Shown: positions 46,862-59,267, numbered from the stretch's first letter. The stretch: DNA of 64,000 nucleotides from Chenopodium formosanum (GCA_024500155.1 CM044862.1:48432001-48496000); one strand, 5' to 3'. The notes: generated from the sequence alone by a model not told the origin. Numbers and translations: made by a program.

Positions 46862-49300
46862 ATGATAAAACACAAGACACAAGGCGAGCTTCAATGACAA
46901 GATTTCATGACCTCTTTTTCTATTTCTTTTTCATTCTTCTTTTAATTTCCCCAATAAGCCTAGCATAGGCACCTTTTATTTTCCTTAGATTTACTTTGTA
47001 GGGTTTTTTTTTTATTTTTTTTTATTTTTCCCTTTTAATAAAATGAGCATTTCTTCCCTCGCATATGATCATTGCATGAAAAAAAAAAATCATGTCAAAC
47101 TAAGCACAAGGTATACCAATGATTTGAGACACCCCTTGTAGCCCTATCATATCATCTTTACCCTTTCAAATATACAATCCTTTCTTGATACAACACTTTG
47201 AGCCTCGTCTACGATAGACCTTTCTTTCTTCAACCCACATCTATCTAGCCTTGGGATGGGATGGTGTGTTACTTATGCAATTTCAAAAGCTTGAGTGATT
47301 TTAAAAAAATTAAAATAGCAAAAAAATAATAAAAGTGTACAAATGGCAAGTGTTTCAATGTCTTTGATATGAAAATATCTTTGATAAGAACACGTCTCGG
47401 ATTGCGTTTCTTATCGAGTGCTTGGTACCGTGCCTGAGAAACATGAATGCCAAGTGAGTGATAGACCGCATGATCGGGATTGCCCACACTTATAAAAATA
47501 AAATAAATGCAAAAGCAAAAGAGAGAGCATAATATAAACGAAAAAAAAAGAAAAGAGAACTAAAAAAGAGTTAAAAGCCTCAAGCATAAAAATATAAAGA
47601 TTCAAAGGCAAGGTTGCACACCTTGGGGGCTTATCGAGGATCTTGAGCCTTTATCCCCTTTCTTCTTCAAAGCTTTATCCTAATCACGTTATAACCCATA
47701 TAAAGACCTTTTTGAGGTATACACACTTGTGCGAGGTTCAGCTAGAGCTACGTTCGGCCCGATTCCTAACGGATACGTAGGCAACCTCACAAAGGGGTGC
47801 GACCGTAATGAAAATGCATTCATTCATTCATATTTATATTCATCATGATCATATCAAGGGATCTCCAATGTTCATCCCTATTTATTTAGAGCTAGATTTA
47901 GGGCCTTGATCCTTACATTATTAGCCTACCTAGCTAAAGAGTCACCACTATTTGACTCTTTTCAATATATTTTCCCACACACTTAGCCCTTGCAGCCTAG
48001 CTTTAGTGTCACTATCACACACATCACATGACCAAATAGTCCTTCCCTTAGGAACCCTTTGTCAAGAAATCTTAACACAACGTTGAAGCATACTTTGTCA
48101 TAACAAAATCACTCATCACTCATCATTGCATCACAAAGTATAAAGTGCTTAGCCTCCGTGCATAAGTTACCCAAATACTGTCATCATTAAGTCAACAATT
48201 GAGATAGCTTAAGATGAATTAATCCTTGCACCTTGAGAGATATTATCAAACCACATTTGATCAAGCTCATTCAACATGCACCATCAAAAACTTCTTCCTT
48301 TTTGTGTCTTTCTTTTTCGAGAGAAAGTCGATACCCTCCACAAAAAATGACGGAAATTTTTTGCTTTTTTACATTCTTCGAGTTGCACGATCACACTATA
48401 ATGCACACACGAGTCATGAACGTTGAGTCGTGTCGTGTCATATCATCTTGAATTGAGTCTAACACATGTGCCAAGCACTTTGTGTCGAGTCATGACAAGT
48501 CATATGTGTTAAAGACACATTAAGTCTTAATTGAGCCTTAGGACAATCCTAAGATAATTAAAGAGATGAGCAAAGTTCTATAGTAAAAAATATAAATACA
48601 GGTACATCCCAGCAAGCAAGAACATTCCCGGATTTTTTCAAAAAACCGCAAATATGACACATGAGATTCTTCCAAGATGAGAGGAGTTTGAGCCAAATTA
48701 CATGGATAAATGAATTAGAGATGAAGAGCTTTAATTTACAAAAGATTTGAGCGGATTTGGTTAAAAGGAAACCACCAAGTTCAAAGTTCAGAGCGAAATC
48801 GAGCAACGAACAGCAACAACAAGGGAAAAATAGGGAAGACCCGACTCCAGCGCCTGATGACAAGGCTGTGCCTGGCGACAGAAGCAAAGTGCGGTGCCAC
48901 ATTTTCTAGCGGGTGCTGGTACGGCGACACAATGCGTGGCCCCTATATTAGATTATGAGGACTTAGTGCAGCAATTTCCGGGTTCCTAAGTACGCCAGTT
49001 AGCCCCTATAATCAATTAGACATGATTAAGTAGTCGGATTGATTACAATCGCAATAAGTGATTGACTTGACAAAAGATCGTCTCACTTAGCTTAAAGCGC
49101 CTAAGCATTGGCTCATCGCAAGCACCGAAGTATTGGTTCACAAAGAATTCCTAGGATGGGAGATTTCCACAAATCAATTTAAACCCTTTAAGAATCTTAG
49201 ATATGGTTCTTGAGAAGGATTTTCCAAAGATGGAAGCTTAAGGGTCGATTTGAAGATTCAAGATGAAGAAGTCTTCAACAGGGGGACTTTAAGATTATAG
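46862..49300. other. Non-coding interior of the outer LTR element
   Basis: About 2.4 kb with no recognised coding sequence. It contains A/T-runs (46990-47095, 47300-47340, 47500-47570) and one more CGCCTGATGACAAGG / CCTGGCGACAG cluster at 48850-48890. Confidence 0.6.
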
Positions 49301-50095
49301 GGTCTCTCGCTTAGATTTGAGAAGATAACACGAGATGAGCAGTCTTCGACAGCATTCGCTAAGATTGTGGAGGTTTTCGCTTAGATTTGAGAAGATAACA
49401 CGAGATGGGTAGTCTTCGACAGCATTCGCTAAGATTGGGGAGGTTGTCGCTTCGATTTTAGAAGATAGCATGAGATCGGCGGTCTTCGACAACATTCACT
49501 AAGATTATGGAGGTTGTCTCTTATATTTGAGAAGATAGCACGAGATGGGCGGTCTTCGACAACATTCATTAAGGTTGTGGAGGTTGTCACTAAGATTTGA
49601 GAAGATAGCACAAGATGGGCGGTCTTTGACAGCATTCGCTAAGATTGTGGAGGTTGTCACCAAGATTTGAGAAGATAGCACGAGATGGGCGGTCTTCGAC
49701 GGTATTCGCTAAGATTGTGGAGGTTGTGACCAAGATTTGAGAAGAGCGGTACGTGATGAGGCGGTCTTCGACGACTTTTGCTATGATTGGGAAGGTTGTC
49801 ATTATAATTCAAGAAAAAAGCTCTAGATGTAGCAGCAATGATAGACGACGTTCCTTAGGATGTGGAGAGTTGTCACAAAACTGAAGATGGCTACAAGCAG
49901 AGTTATCTTCGACGATGTTCCCTAGGATATTGAGGATTGTCCAAAAATTGGAGATGGCTACAAGCAGAGTTATCTTCAATCGTGTTCCTTAATATGTGGA
50001 AGATGGTCACAAATGGCAGAGGATGACTACAAGTAGAGTCATCTTTGATGAAATAGGAGGCAGCTACAAGCAGAGCGGTCTTCACCAAATGTAGT
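49301..50095. repeat. 70-bp tandem repeat array
   Basis: The unit marker TTAGATTTGAGAAGATA recurs at 49311, 49381, 49451, 49521, 49591, 49661 and 49731, exactly 70 bp apart, each followed by GCGGTCTTCGAC and TTCGCTAAGATTGTGG. From about 49800 the units become divergent (CTACAAGCAGAG at 49891, 49958, 50027; 67-69 bp apart) but keep the same layout. About 11 units in total. It lies just before the polypurine tract and 3' LTR of the outer element. Confidence 0.92.
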
Positions 50096-50323
50096 AAATC
50101 GGTTACCCGAAGACGTGTACTCGCCGGTGCAAGGTATGCGTTTCTTAACTCTTTTATCGGTTTAAATAATGCTAGTTTGCAAGTATCGGCGCTACAAGAA
50201 TGATTTAGGTTTGCAGAACGTTCTTAATCATTCTCCATCCCTATCGCTACTTAGACTTTTGTTTTTGAAACTTGCCTTTCTCCAAACTCAGTCAAAGTGG
50301 GGGCTTCTGTAGACACCCATATG

Positions 50324-51033
50324 TGATGCAAGTCTAAGCATGGAGAACTTCGAAGATTTGCTTATCATGCATCAAGATAGTTTGTCCCTAAACATTGATT
50401 CAAGCCAAGCATTGCATGGACACTTTCTTGGATATCAAAGCAAAGCCACGGCTTGCTTAGTGACTTTTCTTGGAGTCTAGTTCACTTTCTTGAACTTTCT
50501 TGAATTTTCTTTACTTAGATTTTGCTTACAAGTTTTTACCTTTCACTTGAAAGGGTTTTTCTTGGTTCAAGCATTAGGATCTTTAATCTTTATTTAGTTT
50601 CTTTAAACATCAGTTAGTTAGCAAAATAAATCAGTTTAGGCATGTGCTTGTCCTCCAAGGAGATTGGCGTATGCTTGTGCTCCAAGGTGCTTGCTCTTCA
50701 AGCAAGTTAGAATTCTAGTTTAATTAGGATTGAATTAGGGACTTGTCCTAATCTTCCTAGTTAAACTAAGTCTATAAATAGGGCTGTAAAACACACGAAT
50801 TATAGGAGAGATGAATATACATTGTATTAAGTTTAAACACTTAAGTTTTGTTGATTGTGATCAATTGCTGTTTTGCTTGTTTTAGTTAAAACATTCGTTT
50901 GGATTGATTAATTAAGTGGATTCTTAATTGATTAATCTTAGTTTTGTTTAATTCTTATTGGATTTCCTGTATAGAATTAGACTTAAACATATCCCTTGTG
51001 TTTTGTTGATTTTCGGATCAATAATTCACACCA
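50324..51033 (+). repeat. 5' LTR of the Ty3/Gypsy element
   Basis: 710 bp. It matches 55706-56415 with only scattered substitutions. TATA-like CTATAAATAGGG is at 50771-50782, and the AT-rich 3' part ends CACACCA before the primer site. Confidence 0.95.
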
Positions 51034-51326
51034 TCTTTGGTATCAAAGCACAGGTTACGCAACTTCGGTAAAAATTAAACTGGGAACAATTGGCTGGGAA
51101 ATTTTACGTGATTCTTTTTGCATTGAACTCTAAAAACGTCCAGCTATCACCATATAAAATTTCATACTTTTTAGTTGAGTAACGCGCTCTACACAGCCTC
51201 AAATGTTTGGTGTTTGTGCACTGATTTGCGGTTGGGAGTCCGGTTTTTGTGTTGCCTAGTTTTCCTTCAAGGTTCGATCTTTTAATCAAGATTTTTGCAT
51301 AAACTGACTTGGTTTGTGTAGGAATC

Positions 51327-52457
51327 ATGAGTGACGAAGAGGTCCCACAAGTTCCAAGGGGATTAACCTTAGAACAGGCTCAAAATCTTAGAAGAGACAG
51401 GCGAATTGACGAGTTGCCAGCAAGGATGGATGAGATATTAAAAAGGCTTGATACTCGTGCTGGAGATTCTCCAAGGAAAGGGAATTCTAACCCTAATTCT
51501 GGTTCAAGTGAGGAAGAACAACCAAGGAGGAACCCAAGGAGGCCACGAAATAATTATTCTTCAAGTGATGAATCACCAAGGCCTAGGAGAAGAGATAGAC
51601 CAAAGGATGATGATAGGAACCTTAGATTAGATCTTCCCGAATTCAATGGGAGTATGAATGAACCTGAAAAATACCTTGAGTGGATTAGAAGGGCCGAGAC
51701 ACTCTTTGATTACAAGGAGTATGATGAAAGGAAAAGATGCAAATTGGCTGAATCAAAACTGACCGGTTATGCTAGTCTTTGGTATGATAATCTAAAGAAG
51801 AAGAGGCATAAGGAGGGGCGTACAAGAATCTCAACTTGGGAACAACTTAAGAGGCACATGAAAAAGAGGTTCGTACCTAGTGATTATATTCAAGATGTTT
51901 ATCTTAAGATGCAACTTTTTAAACAAAATGCTATGACTGTTAAGAATTATATTGGTGAATTTGAAAAGTTATGCATGCTATGTGACTTAAAAGAGATTGT
52001 TGAGCATAAGATTGCTAGATTTATTTCGGGGTTGAATGATAATATTGCTGAAAAAGTTGAATTGCAACAATATTGGTCCTTTGAGGATGTTTGCAAGGTA
52101 GCTTTGAAAGTTGAAAAACAGATAAAGGGGAAGAAAGGGACGTACACTAAGTCCTTTGTAAAAAGTTTCGCTAAACCTTTTGAGAAGAACAGCTTGGAGA
52201 AAAGTGGTTCTAGTTCGAACTACAAGGAGACTAAATCAAAATTTGAAGCTCCTAAAAAGCTTGTTGAAGATAGGAAGTGCTTCAAGTGTGGTAGTGTTGG
52301 TCACATTGCAACTAATTGTCCATCAAAAAGAGTAATGACTGCTCAAGAGTGGGAACAAGAACAAGCTAAGTGTGAGCAAGGTAGTGACTATGAAGAAAAG
52401 AATGAAGAGGAAAACTTTGAAGAAGAGGAGGGGCATATTGACGAAATTGATCCTTAG
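51327..52457 (+). CDS. gag of the Ty3/Gypsy element
   Basis: 376 residues starting MSDEEVPQVPRG. Residues about 40-100 are Arg/Ser/Asp-rich; the capsid-type core begins LRLDLPEFNGSMNEPEKYLEW and includes ARFISGLNDNIAEKVELQ. One intact zinc knuckle CFKCGSVGHIATNC (CX2CX4HX4C) is at about residues 317-330, then an acidic tail. Gag packages the RNA. It ends in TAG (52455-52457), and pol continues in the same frame. Confidence 0.92.
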   Translation: MSDEEVPQVPRGLTLEQAQNLRRDRRIDELPARMDEILKRLDTRAGDSPRKGNSNPNSGSSEEEQPRRNPRRPRNNYSSSDESPRPRRRDRPKDDDRNLRLDLPEFNGSMNEPEKYLEWIRRAETLFDYKEYDERKRCKLAESKLTGYASLWYDNLKKKRHKEGRTRISTWEQLKRHMKKRFVPSDYIQDVYLKMQLFKQNAMTVKNYIGEFEKLCMLCDLKEIVEHKIARFISGLNDNIAEKVELQQYWSFEDVCKVALKVEKQIKGKKGTYTKSFVKSFAKPFEKNSLEKSGSSSNYKETKSKFEAPKKLVEDRKCFKCGSVGHIATNCPSKRVMTAQEWEQEQAKCEQGSDYEEKNEEENFEEEEGHIDEIDP

Positions 52458-52472
52458 ACTCATGGTCGAAGT

Positions 52473-55400
52473 TTGGTTCTAAGAAGGGCACTACACTCTA
52501 AAACCGTACCTATGGAAAACAATCAAAGGGAGAAAATCTTTCTTACAAGGTGCAAGGTAGAAGATAGGTTGTGTGACATGATCATAGACACGGGGAGTTG
52601 CACTAATGTGGTATCTACTACTTTGGTAGACAAATTGAAGTGGCCAATTACTGAACATCCAAGCCCTTATAAGCTTCATTGGCTTAATAATTCGAGTGAT
52701 GTTAAGGTAACTAAACAAGCCTTAATCTTCTTTTCAATTGGTAAATTTCATGATAAAGTTTTGTGTGATGTTTGTCCTATGGATGCTTGTCATATACTAT
52801 TAGGCTGTCCTTGGCAATATGATATATTTGTGAAGTTTGATGGAAGGACTAATGTGTATGTTGTGAGAAAAGGAGAAAAAGAGAGACCGATTGCTTTAAA
52901 ACCTTTGATAAGCAACAAGTCTTCTAATGTTACCTCTAATTCGAAGAATTCTTATTTGATTAGTGAGAGGGAATTAGAAAAGGAAATTTGCAGCAACAAT
53001 GTGGTATATATACTTGTTTCTAATGAGATTCGAATTGATCAAAATAAACAAGCAAAGAGGCCGTATGAATTGGAATTTGTTTTAGAAGAATTCAAGGATG
53101 TCTTTCCTAAGGAATTACCTCCGGGACTACCTCCTATTCGTGGGATAGAGCATCAAATTGACTTGATTCCGGGAGCACCATTACCTAATAAGGCAGCCTA
53201 TAGAAGTAATCCGGAAGAAACAAAGGAGATGCAAAGGCAAATTGAAGAGCTTATGGCTAGAGGATACGTGAGGGAAAGTATGAGCCCTTGTGTCGTGCCT
53301 ACTTTACTTGTCCCAAAGAAAGATGGGAGTTGGCGCATGTGTATTGATAGTAGGAGTGTGAATAACATCACTATCAAATACCGATTTCCTATTCCAAGAT
53401 TAGATGATCTACTTGATTAACTACATGGTTCAAAGTTGTTTTCTAAGATTGATCTTATGAGTGGTTATCATCAAATTCGAATGAGAGAAGGAGATGAGTG
53501 GAAAACAACATTCAAGACTAAGTTAGGGTTGTATAAATGGTTGGTGATGCCGTTTGGACTCACTAATGCACCTAGCACTTTCATGAGGTTGATGCATGAG
53601 GTACTTAAACCTTTCCTTGTCAAGTTTTTTGTTGTTTATTTAGATGATATTCTGATATACTCTAAAAATTTGCATGATCATCTAAATCATCTAATAAGTG
53701 TGTTTGAAGTTTTAAGAGAGAAGAAACTCTATGCTAAGCTTGAAAAATGCTACTTCTTAGTGCCTAGTGTTACTTTTCTTGGTTATGTTGTATCAAAAGA
53801 TGGAGTTTCAGTTGATCATTCGAAAGTAGAGGCTATTAAAACTTGGCCTATTCCTACTAATATGAGTGAAGTAAGGTCTTTTCATGGTCTAGCTTCATTC
53901 TATAGAAGATTTGTCAAGAATTTCTCAAGTATTGTGGCGCCTATGACCGAATGTTTGAAGAAGGACAAGGGTAAATTCGAATGGACTAAAGAAGCTCAAA
54001 GTGCGTTTGAGTTGGTTATAAAGAATCTATGTGAAGCACCTATACTTGCATTACCAGATTTCTCAAGTCCTTTTGAAGTTGAAACCGATGCTAGTGGAGT
54101 TGGAATTGGAGCAGTTTTACTCCAAAAGAAGAGGCCTATTGCATATTTCAGTGAGAAATTAGGAGGAGCTCGATTGAACTATTCTACTTATGATAAAGAG
54201 TTCTATGCCATTGTTAGAGCTTTAGATCATTGGAGTCATTATCTCCGACCTAATCACTTTGTGTTGCATTATGATCATGAAGCATTGAAGTACATACATG
54301 GACAACAAAAGCTCAATCCTAGACATGCTACGTGGGTTGAATTTTTATAATCATTTAATTTTTCTTCAAGGTACAAAGAAGGGAAATCGAATGTTGTGGC
54401 TGATGCATTATCTAGAAGATACACTTTGATTGGAATTCTAAATAGCAAGCTACTTGGTTTTGAATTGATCAAAGAATACTACAAAGGTGATGATGATTTT
54501 GCTACATTGATTGAAGAATGTTCTAAAGGAGCCGTGGGTTCTTATTTGTTGCAAGATGGTTTTCTTTTCAAGGGAAATCGACTTTGTCTTCCTAAGTGTT
54601 CTATTAGAGAGCTAGTTGTTAAAGAAGCTCATGGGGGAGGAATTGCTGGTCACTTTGGCATTACAAAGACCTTGAGTATGTTACAAGAACACTTCTATTG
54701 GCCTAAGATGCTCACGGATGTGCAACTAGTTATTTCTAGGTGTGCAACTTGTCAAAAAGCGAAGGCTACTTTTCATCAAGGCTTGTATACTCCTTTACCT
54801 GTTCCAGATTCACCTTGGGAAGATATTTATATGGATTTTATTGTGGGATTGCCGAGAACACAACGGGGGAAAGACTCTATTATGGTTGTTGTGGATAGGT
54901 TTTCTAAGATGGCTCACTTTGTTCCTTGTCACAAAGTGGATGATGCTATGAAAGTGGCGGAATTATACTTCAAAGAGATTGTTAGATTGCATGGAATTCC
55001 GAAAACTATTGTGAGTGATCAAGATACAAAGTTCATGAGTTTCTTTTGGAAGTCTCTATGGAAGCTTATGGGAACTAAATTGCTCTTTAGTACATCTTAC
55101 CATCCACAAACCGATGGACAAACCGAGGTTACTAATCGTACTCTTGGTGCGCTTTTGCTTGGGTTAGTGAGTAAGACACAAAAGGATTGGGACATCAAGT
55201 TAGCTCATGCGGAGTTTGCTTATAATAGATCACCTACATATGCTACCAAACATAGTCCTTTTGAGGTAGTCTATGGAGTCAATCCGAAACTTCCAATTGA
55301 TCTTGTTCCATTGCCTAAGGGTGAGTTAATTCACAAAGATGTCGAGTCTAAGTTGAAGAGTATGCTGAAATTACATGCTCAAGTTCGAACAAGAATAGAG

Positions 55401-55862
55401 AAAGTAAATGTCATGTACAAAGCTAGAGCAAACGAGCATAGAGAGCAACAAAGTTACAATGTTGGAGACTTGGTATGGTTACATTTGAGAAAGGAAAGAT
55501 TTCCAGGAAAACGCAAGAATAAGTTGATGCCTAGAAGTGAAGGTCCTTTCAAGATTATTGAGAAGATCAATGACAATGCTTATAAGTTAGAACTTCCGGG
55601 AGAATATGGAGTTAGTGCTACATTCAATGTTGGCGATTTGGCTAAGTATATTCCTGATGAAGAACTTCGAGATTTGAGGACAAATTCTTTCGAAGAAGAG
55701 GAGGATGATGCAAGTCTAAGCATGGAGAACTTCAAAGATTTGCTTATCATGCATCAAGATAGTTTGTCCCTAAACATTGATTCAAGCCAAGCATTGCATG
55801 GACACTTTCTTGGATATCAAAGCAAAGCCACGGTTTGCTTAGTGGCTTTTCTTGGAGTCTAG
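52473..55862 (+). pseudogene. pol (PR-RT-RNase H-INT) of the Ty3/Gypsy element, two internal stops
   Basis: In frame with gag after its TAG. Protease: MIIDTGSCTNVVS (catalytic DTG). RT: WRMCIDSRSVNNITIKYRFPIPRLDDLLD, then TAA (53418-53420), then FSKIDLMSGYHQI and the catalytic YLDDILIYS. RNase H: VETDASGVGIGAVLLQ. A second TAA (54348-54350) precedes NVVADALSRR. Integrase: an HHCC zinc region (HGGGIAGHFG...CATCQKAK), the first catalytic Asp in MDFIVGLP, the second in VSDQDTKF, and the Glu in TDGQTEVTNRTL. The frame reads through the purine tract into the 3' LTR and stops at 55862. With the stops, no complete Pol can be made. Confidence 0.92.
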
Positions 55863-56415
55863 TTCACTTTCTTGAACTTTCTTGAATTTTCTTTACTTAG
55901 ATTTTGCTTACAAGTTTTTACCTTTCACTTGAAAGGGTTTTTCTTGGTTCAAGCATTAGGATCTTTAATCTTTATTTAGTTTCTTTAAACATCCATTAGT
56001 TAGCAAAATAAATCAGTTTAGGCGTGTGCTTGTCCTCCAAGGAGATTGGCGTATGCTTCTGCTCTAAGGTGCTTGCTCTTCAAGAAAGTTAGAATTCTAG
56101 TTTAATTAGGATTGAATTAGGGACTTGTCCTAATCTTCCTAGGTAAACTAAGTCTATAAATAGGGTTGTAAAACACACGAATTATAGGAGAGATTAATAT
56201 ACATTGTTTTAAGTTTAAACACTTAAGTTTTGTTGATTGTGATCAATTGCTGTTTTGCTTGTTTTAGTTAAAACATTCGTTTGGATTGATTAATTAAGTG
56301 GATTCTTAATTGATTAATCTTAGTTTTGTTTAATTCTTGGTGGATTTCCTGTATAGAATTAGACTTAAACATATCCCTTGTGTTTTGTTGATTTTCGGAT
56401 TAATAATTCACACCA
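55706..56415 (+). repeat. 3' LTR of the Ty3/Gypsy element
   Basis: Same 710 bp as 50324-51033 with scattered base changes. The pol frame continues 157 bp into it. Confidence 0.95.
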
Positions 56416-56420
56416 ATATG

Positions 56421-58331
56421 TGTCTCCCCAAAACCAAACCCAGTGATGAATACCTTTCGCGTCAAATCATAATCGAATGAAGTGAAGTGTGAAAAGTCCA
56501 ATGTTGTGGTTAATTTTTATTAAAAGTCCTTATTTTTGCTTTTAAAAACCTGCTCTATTTTAAGAAAATAGCCAGTCTAGTTCAGTTTGGTCCATGAAAA
56601 GGGTCCAATAATGGTTTAGTTGGATGGGTCTCGAAAAGAGATTTCCAAAGATATATTATAAGCCCAATTCCGATGAATAATGAGGAAGTTTAGGCCAAAA
56701 TACTGAACTGGGCCCGGTTTGGTTCTTATATGCGGCCCAATAATCTAGAGGAGGGCCTATTATTGATTATCATTCCTTTAGCTATTGGGATTGATATAGT
56801 CTTCTAGAATCATCTAGAAGGTTCTCTTAAATCCTAAAGAAATTAGGATTGGTAATTATGTATATGAGTTTTACTTGGAATAAAATAAATGTTTTATTTG
56901 AAAATACGATTTTACCCCTAACACGGATTTTACGATTCAATTTTATTGAGAAGTGGATTCTGCGTTGAAATATCTTGCACCGCCTGACGACAGGCTCGTC
57001 GCCTGGCCTTACAGTTCGTCGCCTGGCGCTACAGTGCAGCGCCTAGTGCCAAGTTCGTCGCTTGGAGACGAGCTCTGTCGTTGGCGGCAACGGACAGGAG
57101 GGTGTTTTATTCCTTTTCGATCTCTGATTCTTTTCTATCAATTCCGGACTATTTTCTTATAAATAGGGTCCTAGGCCTCCATTTTTCAATAATCAGAATT
57201 CTCTAATTCTTTTCTCTCTCTAAGCTAAAGCTTATTCTCTCTCCCTCTTTCTAGCCTAGCCTTTTACAAACACAATTCCTCATACATTAGCACTAGACAC
57301 ACCTAGCCAAGTTCGAAGTCGCCTTCGCCTTAGACGTGAAAGGTTTGATATTTATGATGGTTTGGTCCCAAATTTCTATTTTAATTATTTAATTTAATTG
57401 TTTTGTTTATTCTTTTTCTTGAAGTTACTAACGTGTGTATTTTGTTGTTAGAAAGAGATACGAGGCATCGAAGTAAGTAATTTAATTTTTTTAATTGATC
57501 TTTTGATATAGAAATCATGTTTAGGTTATTATTTTGATTCATAGTATTATGTTAGGGTGTTTTATTACTTCCTAGTATCATGTTTAGGGTAATAATTAAG
57601 TTTCTTATATCAATTATGATATCTATGATGCTTCCTATATCTTTCCTTATATCATGTTAGGGTTAAAACTTTGATTTTTAATGTTTAGTGACATGCTAGG
57701 GTTTGTTATTAATCTTGTTTGTATCATGCTTAGGATCTTGCAATTAATATTATGCTTTATTTTTAACATGATTATTTTTATTATGGTTATTATTAAAATT
57801 ATTATGTTGCTTGATATTGTTATTGTTATTGCTTGATCACAACTTTTATGCATGTTTAAAGGGAATTTGTAGTTGTAATCACACTTAATAAGATAATTAA
57901 TAATCTTGTTTAGGGCTAATATGATTATAATTCAAGTGATCGCCAATAATAGTTTTATTTGTGCATTAATTTTCAACCAACATAGATTAAACAGGTTTAG
58001 GGTAAATCTATTGATTGCATGTTAGTCAAAAAGCGCACATGAATACGAGAATAATAAAGTAGAGACCTAATTTATAGGGCGAGTTCTTTCTCTTTTTGAT
58101 TGGATTCGTACCCACATTCCTGAACACCAGTCATGGTTCCAAACCTATTGGAGTTGACGATCTCATGAATCTTTAAGGGGTGTAACCTTCACCCTATGAA
58201 TGGTTTTCAAGTTCCTAAAACTTGTTGGCGACTCTTTTTCTCTAGCTTCCTTCGCTTTGGACGCCACCATACTTAATTGTATGATCACAGTGGGGTTCAA
58301 GTTTGGAATAATGCTTGAAATATTCCCTACA
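56421..58331 (+). repeat. Main part of the 3' LTR of the outer element
   Basis: Matches 29566-31217 and 41403-41621. It carries extra copies of the CGCCTGGC / GTCGCC motif at 56970-57090 that the 5' LTR lacks. It ends TTCCCTACA at 58331, directly before the CTACT duplication. Confidence 0.92.
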
Positions 58332-59267
58332 CTACTTTTTTTTAAAAAAAAAATTTGTTAAGAACTATCTAGAATTTAAGAAAAGTTTGGGTAGCACTAC
58401 CCATTAACGTTTTCCGTCCAAAAAAAAGGTTAATGGGGGTTACCTTTTCACTTTTCTCACTTAATTAACTCCCCTAATTACCTTCTCTCTCCTCCCTACT
58501 TAACTTCCCCTAAACCCTCGAAATCAAAACCCCCAAATTTAGACATCCTACCAATTACAATGGCCAATTAGGCATCCTACCAATTACAATGGCCAATTAG
58601 ACATCCGACCAATTACAATGGCCGATTAGCTATTCAAATGAAATTGAATTCAATCTCAAAGTTAAAATAACCGAAACCTAGAACCTAATTGAACCCCTAA
58701 ACCTTAGAAATCAAAACCCCCAAATTTATTTGAACCCATAAACCCTAATCCGAATCACTATTTTACACCTAATTATGTTAATCGCGTTCAATTAAAACTA
58801 GCAAACAAATACAATAAACAATGAATTAAAAGGAAAGTGTGAAACATTACCTGGTTAATTGAGAATTTGTGTTCAATTGATTGAGTATGTTCTCTTGGAT
58901 TTTTTGAGTGAGAATGGAGGGGAAGTTAATTAGGGAGGAGAGAAAAGGTAATTAGAGGAGTTAATTAAGTGGGAAAAATGAAAAAGTGGGCCCAATAACG
59001 TCTTAATTAGAATGAAAATGCTAATGGGTAATGCTACTCAAACATTTTGTAACTTCTGAGTAGTTCGAAACAAATAACAAAATGGGTAGTTATTTACAAA
59101 TGACCCTATCTTTTGGGTAGTCTTAGACAAAATTTCTAATTAAATATTGTAAAAGTCTTCCAAATAAGAAAATGAAACAAGTATTTAAAAACGACCGCAA
59201 ATGAAAAATGGAGCCAGTATTTAAAAACGAATAAGTACAAGTTTATCTCAGTTATTCTCCATCCGTT

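Larger units (their letters stand above)
50324..56415 (+). mobile_element. Full-length Ty3/Gypsy retrotransposon in the outer 3' LTR
   Basis: LTRs are 50324-51033 and 55706-56415, each 710 bp, TGATGCAAG...CACACCA. Perfect target duplication ATATG (50319-50323, 56416-56420). The primer site TTTGGTATCAAAGCAC at 51037 is close to the tRNA-Met type. A purine tract GAAGAAGAGGAGGA abuts the 3' LTR. gag and pol lie in one frame, broken by three stops. All usual domains are present in Ty3/Gypsy order (PR-RT-RH-INT), without a chromodomain. The equal LTR lengths and few differences by eye suggest it is the youngest member of the nest. Confidence 0.95.
29550..58331 (+). mobile_element. Large gag-only LTR retrotransposon hosting three later insertions
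   Basis: The 5' LTR is 29550-31217 plus 41398-41621. The 3' LTR is 50308-50323 plus 56421-58331. Both begin TGTAGACACCC and end TTCCCTACA. The 5-bp target duplication CTACT is perfect (29545-29549 and 58332-58336). The primer binding site TTTTGGCGACTCCAGTGGGGA-like sequence follows the 5' LTR at 41624, and a purine tract (AAAGTGGGGGCTTC) precedes the 3' LTR. The interior keeps a broken gag (45746-46861), no pol and long non-coding stretches, so it is a LARD-like derivative of a Ty3/Gypsy lineage. Without insertions it would be about 10 kb. The 3' LTR has more copies of the CGCCTGGCG-type motif than the 5' LTR. Confidence 0.9.
29497..59137. mobile_element. MULE-like MITE (29497-29549 plus 58337-59137) split by an LTR retrotransposon
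   Basis: The left end starts GGAAATTTTATG, and the right end, read inward, starts AGAAATTTTGTC. Similarity continues through GATAGGGYCATTTGT and on to GTAGCAYTACCCATTA. The 9-bp target duplication AATTAAATA is perfect (29488-29496, 59138-59146), as expected of Mutator-like elements. Real length is about 850 bp; the coordinates here include the 28.8-kb LTR element that landed in the left inverted repeat. The interior contains CCAATTACAATGGCC repeats (58550-58620) and no transposase. Confidence 0.72.

Noticed and set aside
49301..50095. CRISPR-like regular repeats
   Set aside because: The 70-bp units are contiguous without unique spacers, in plant LTR-element DNA; it is a minisatellite.
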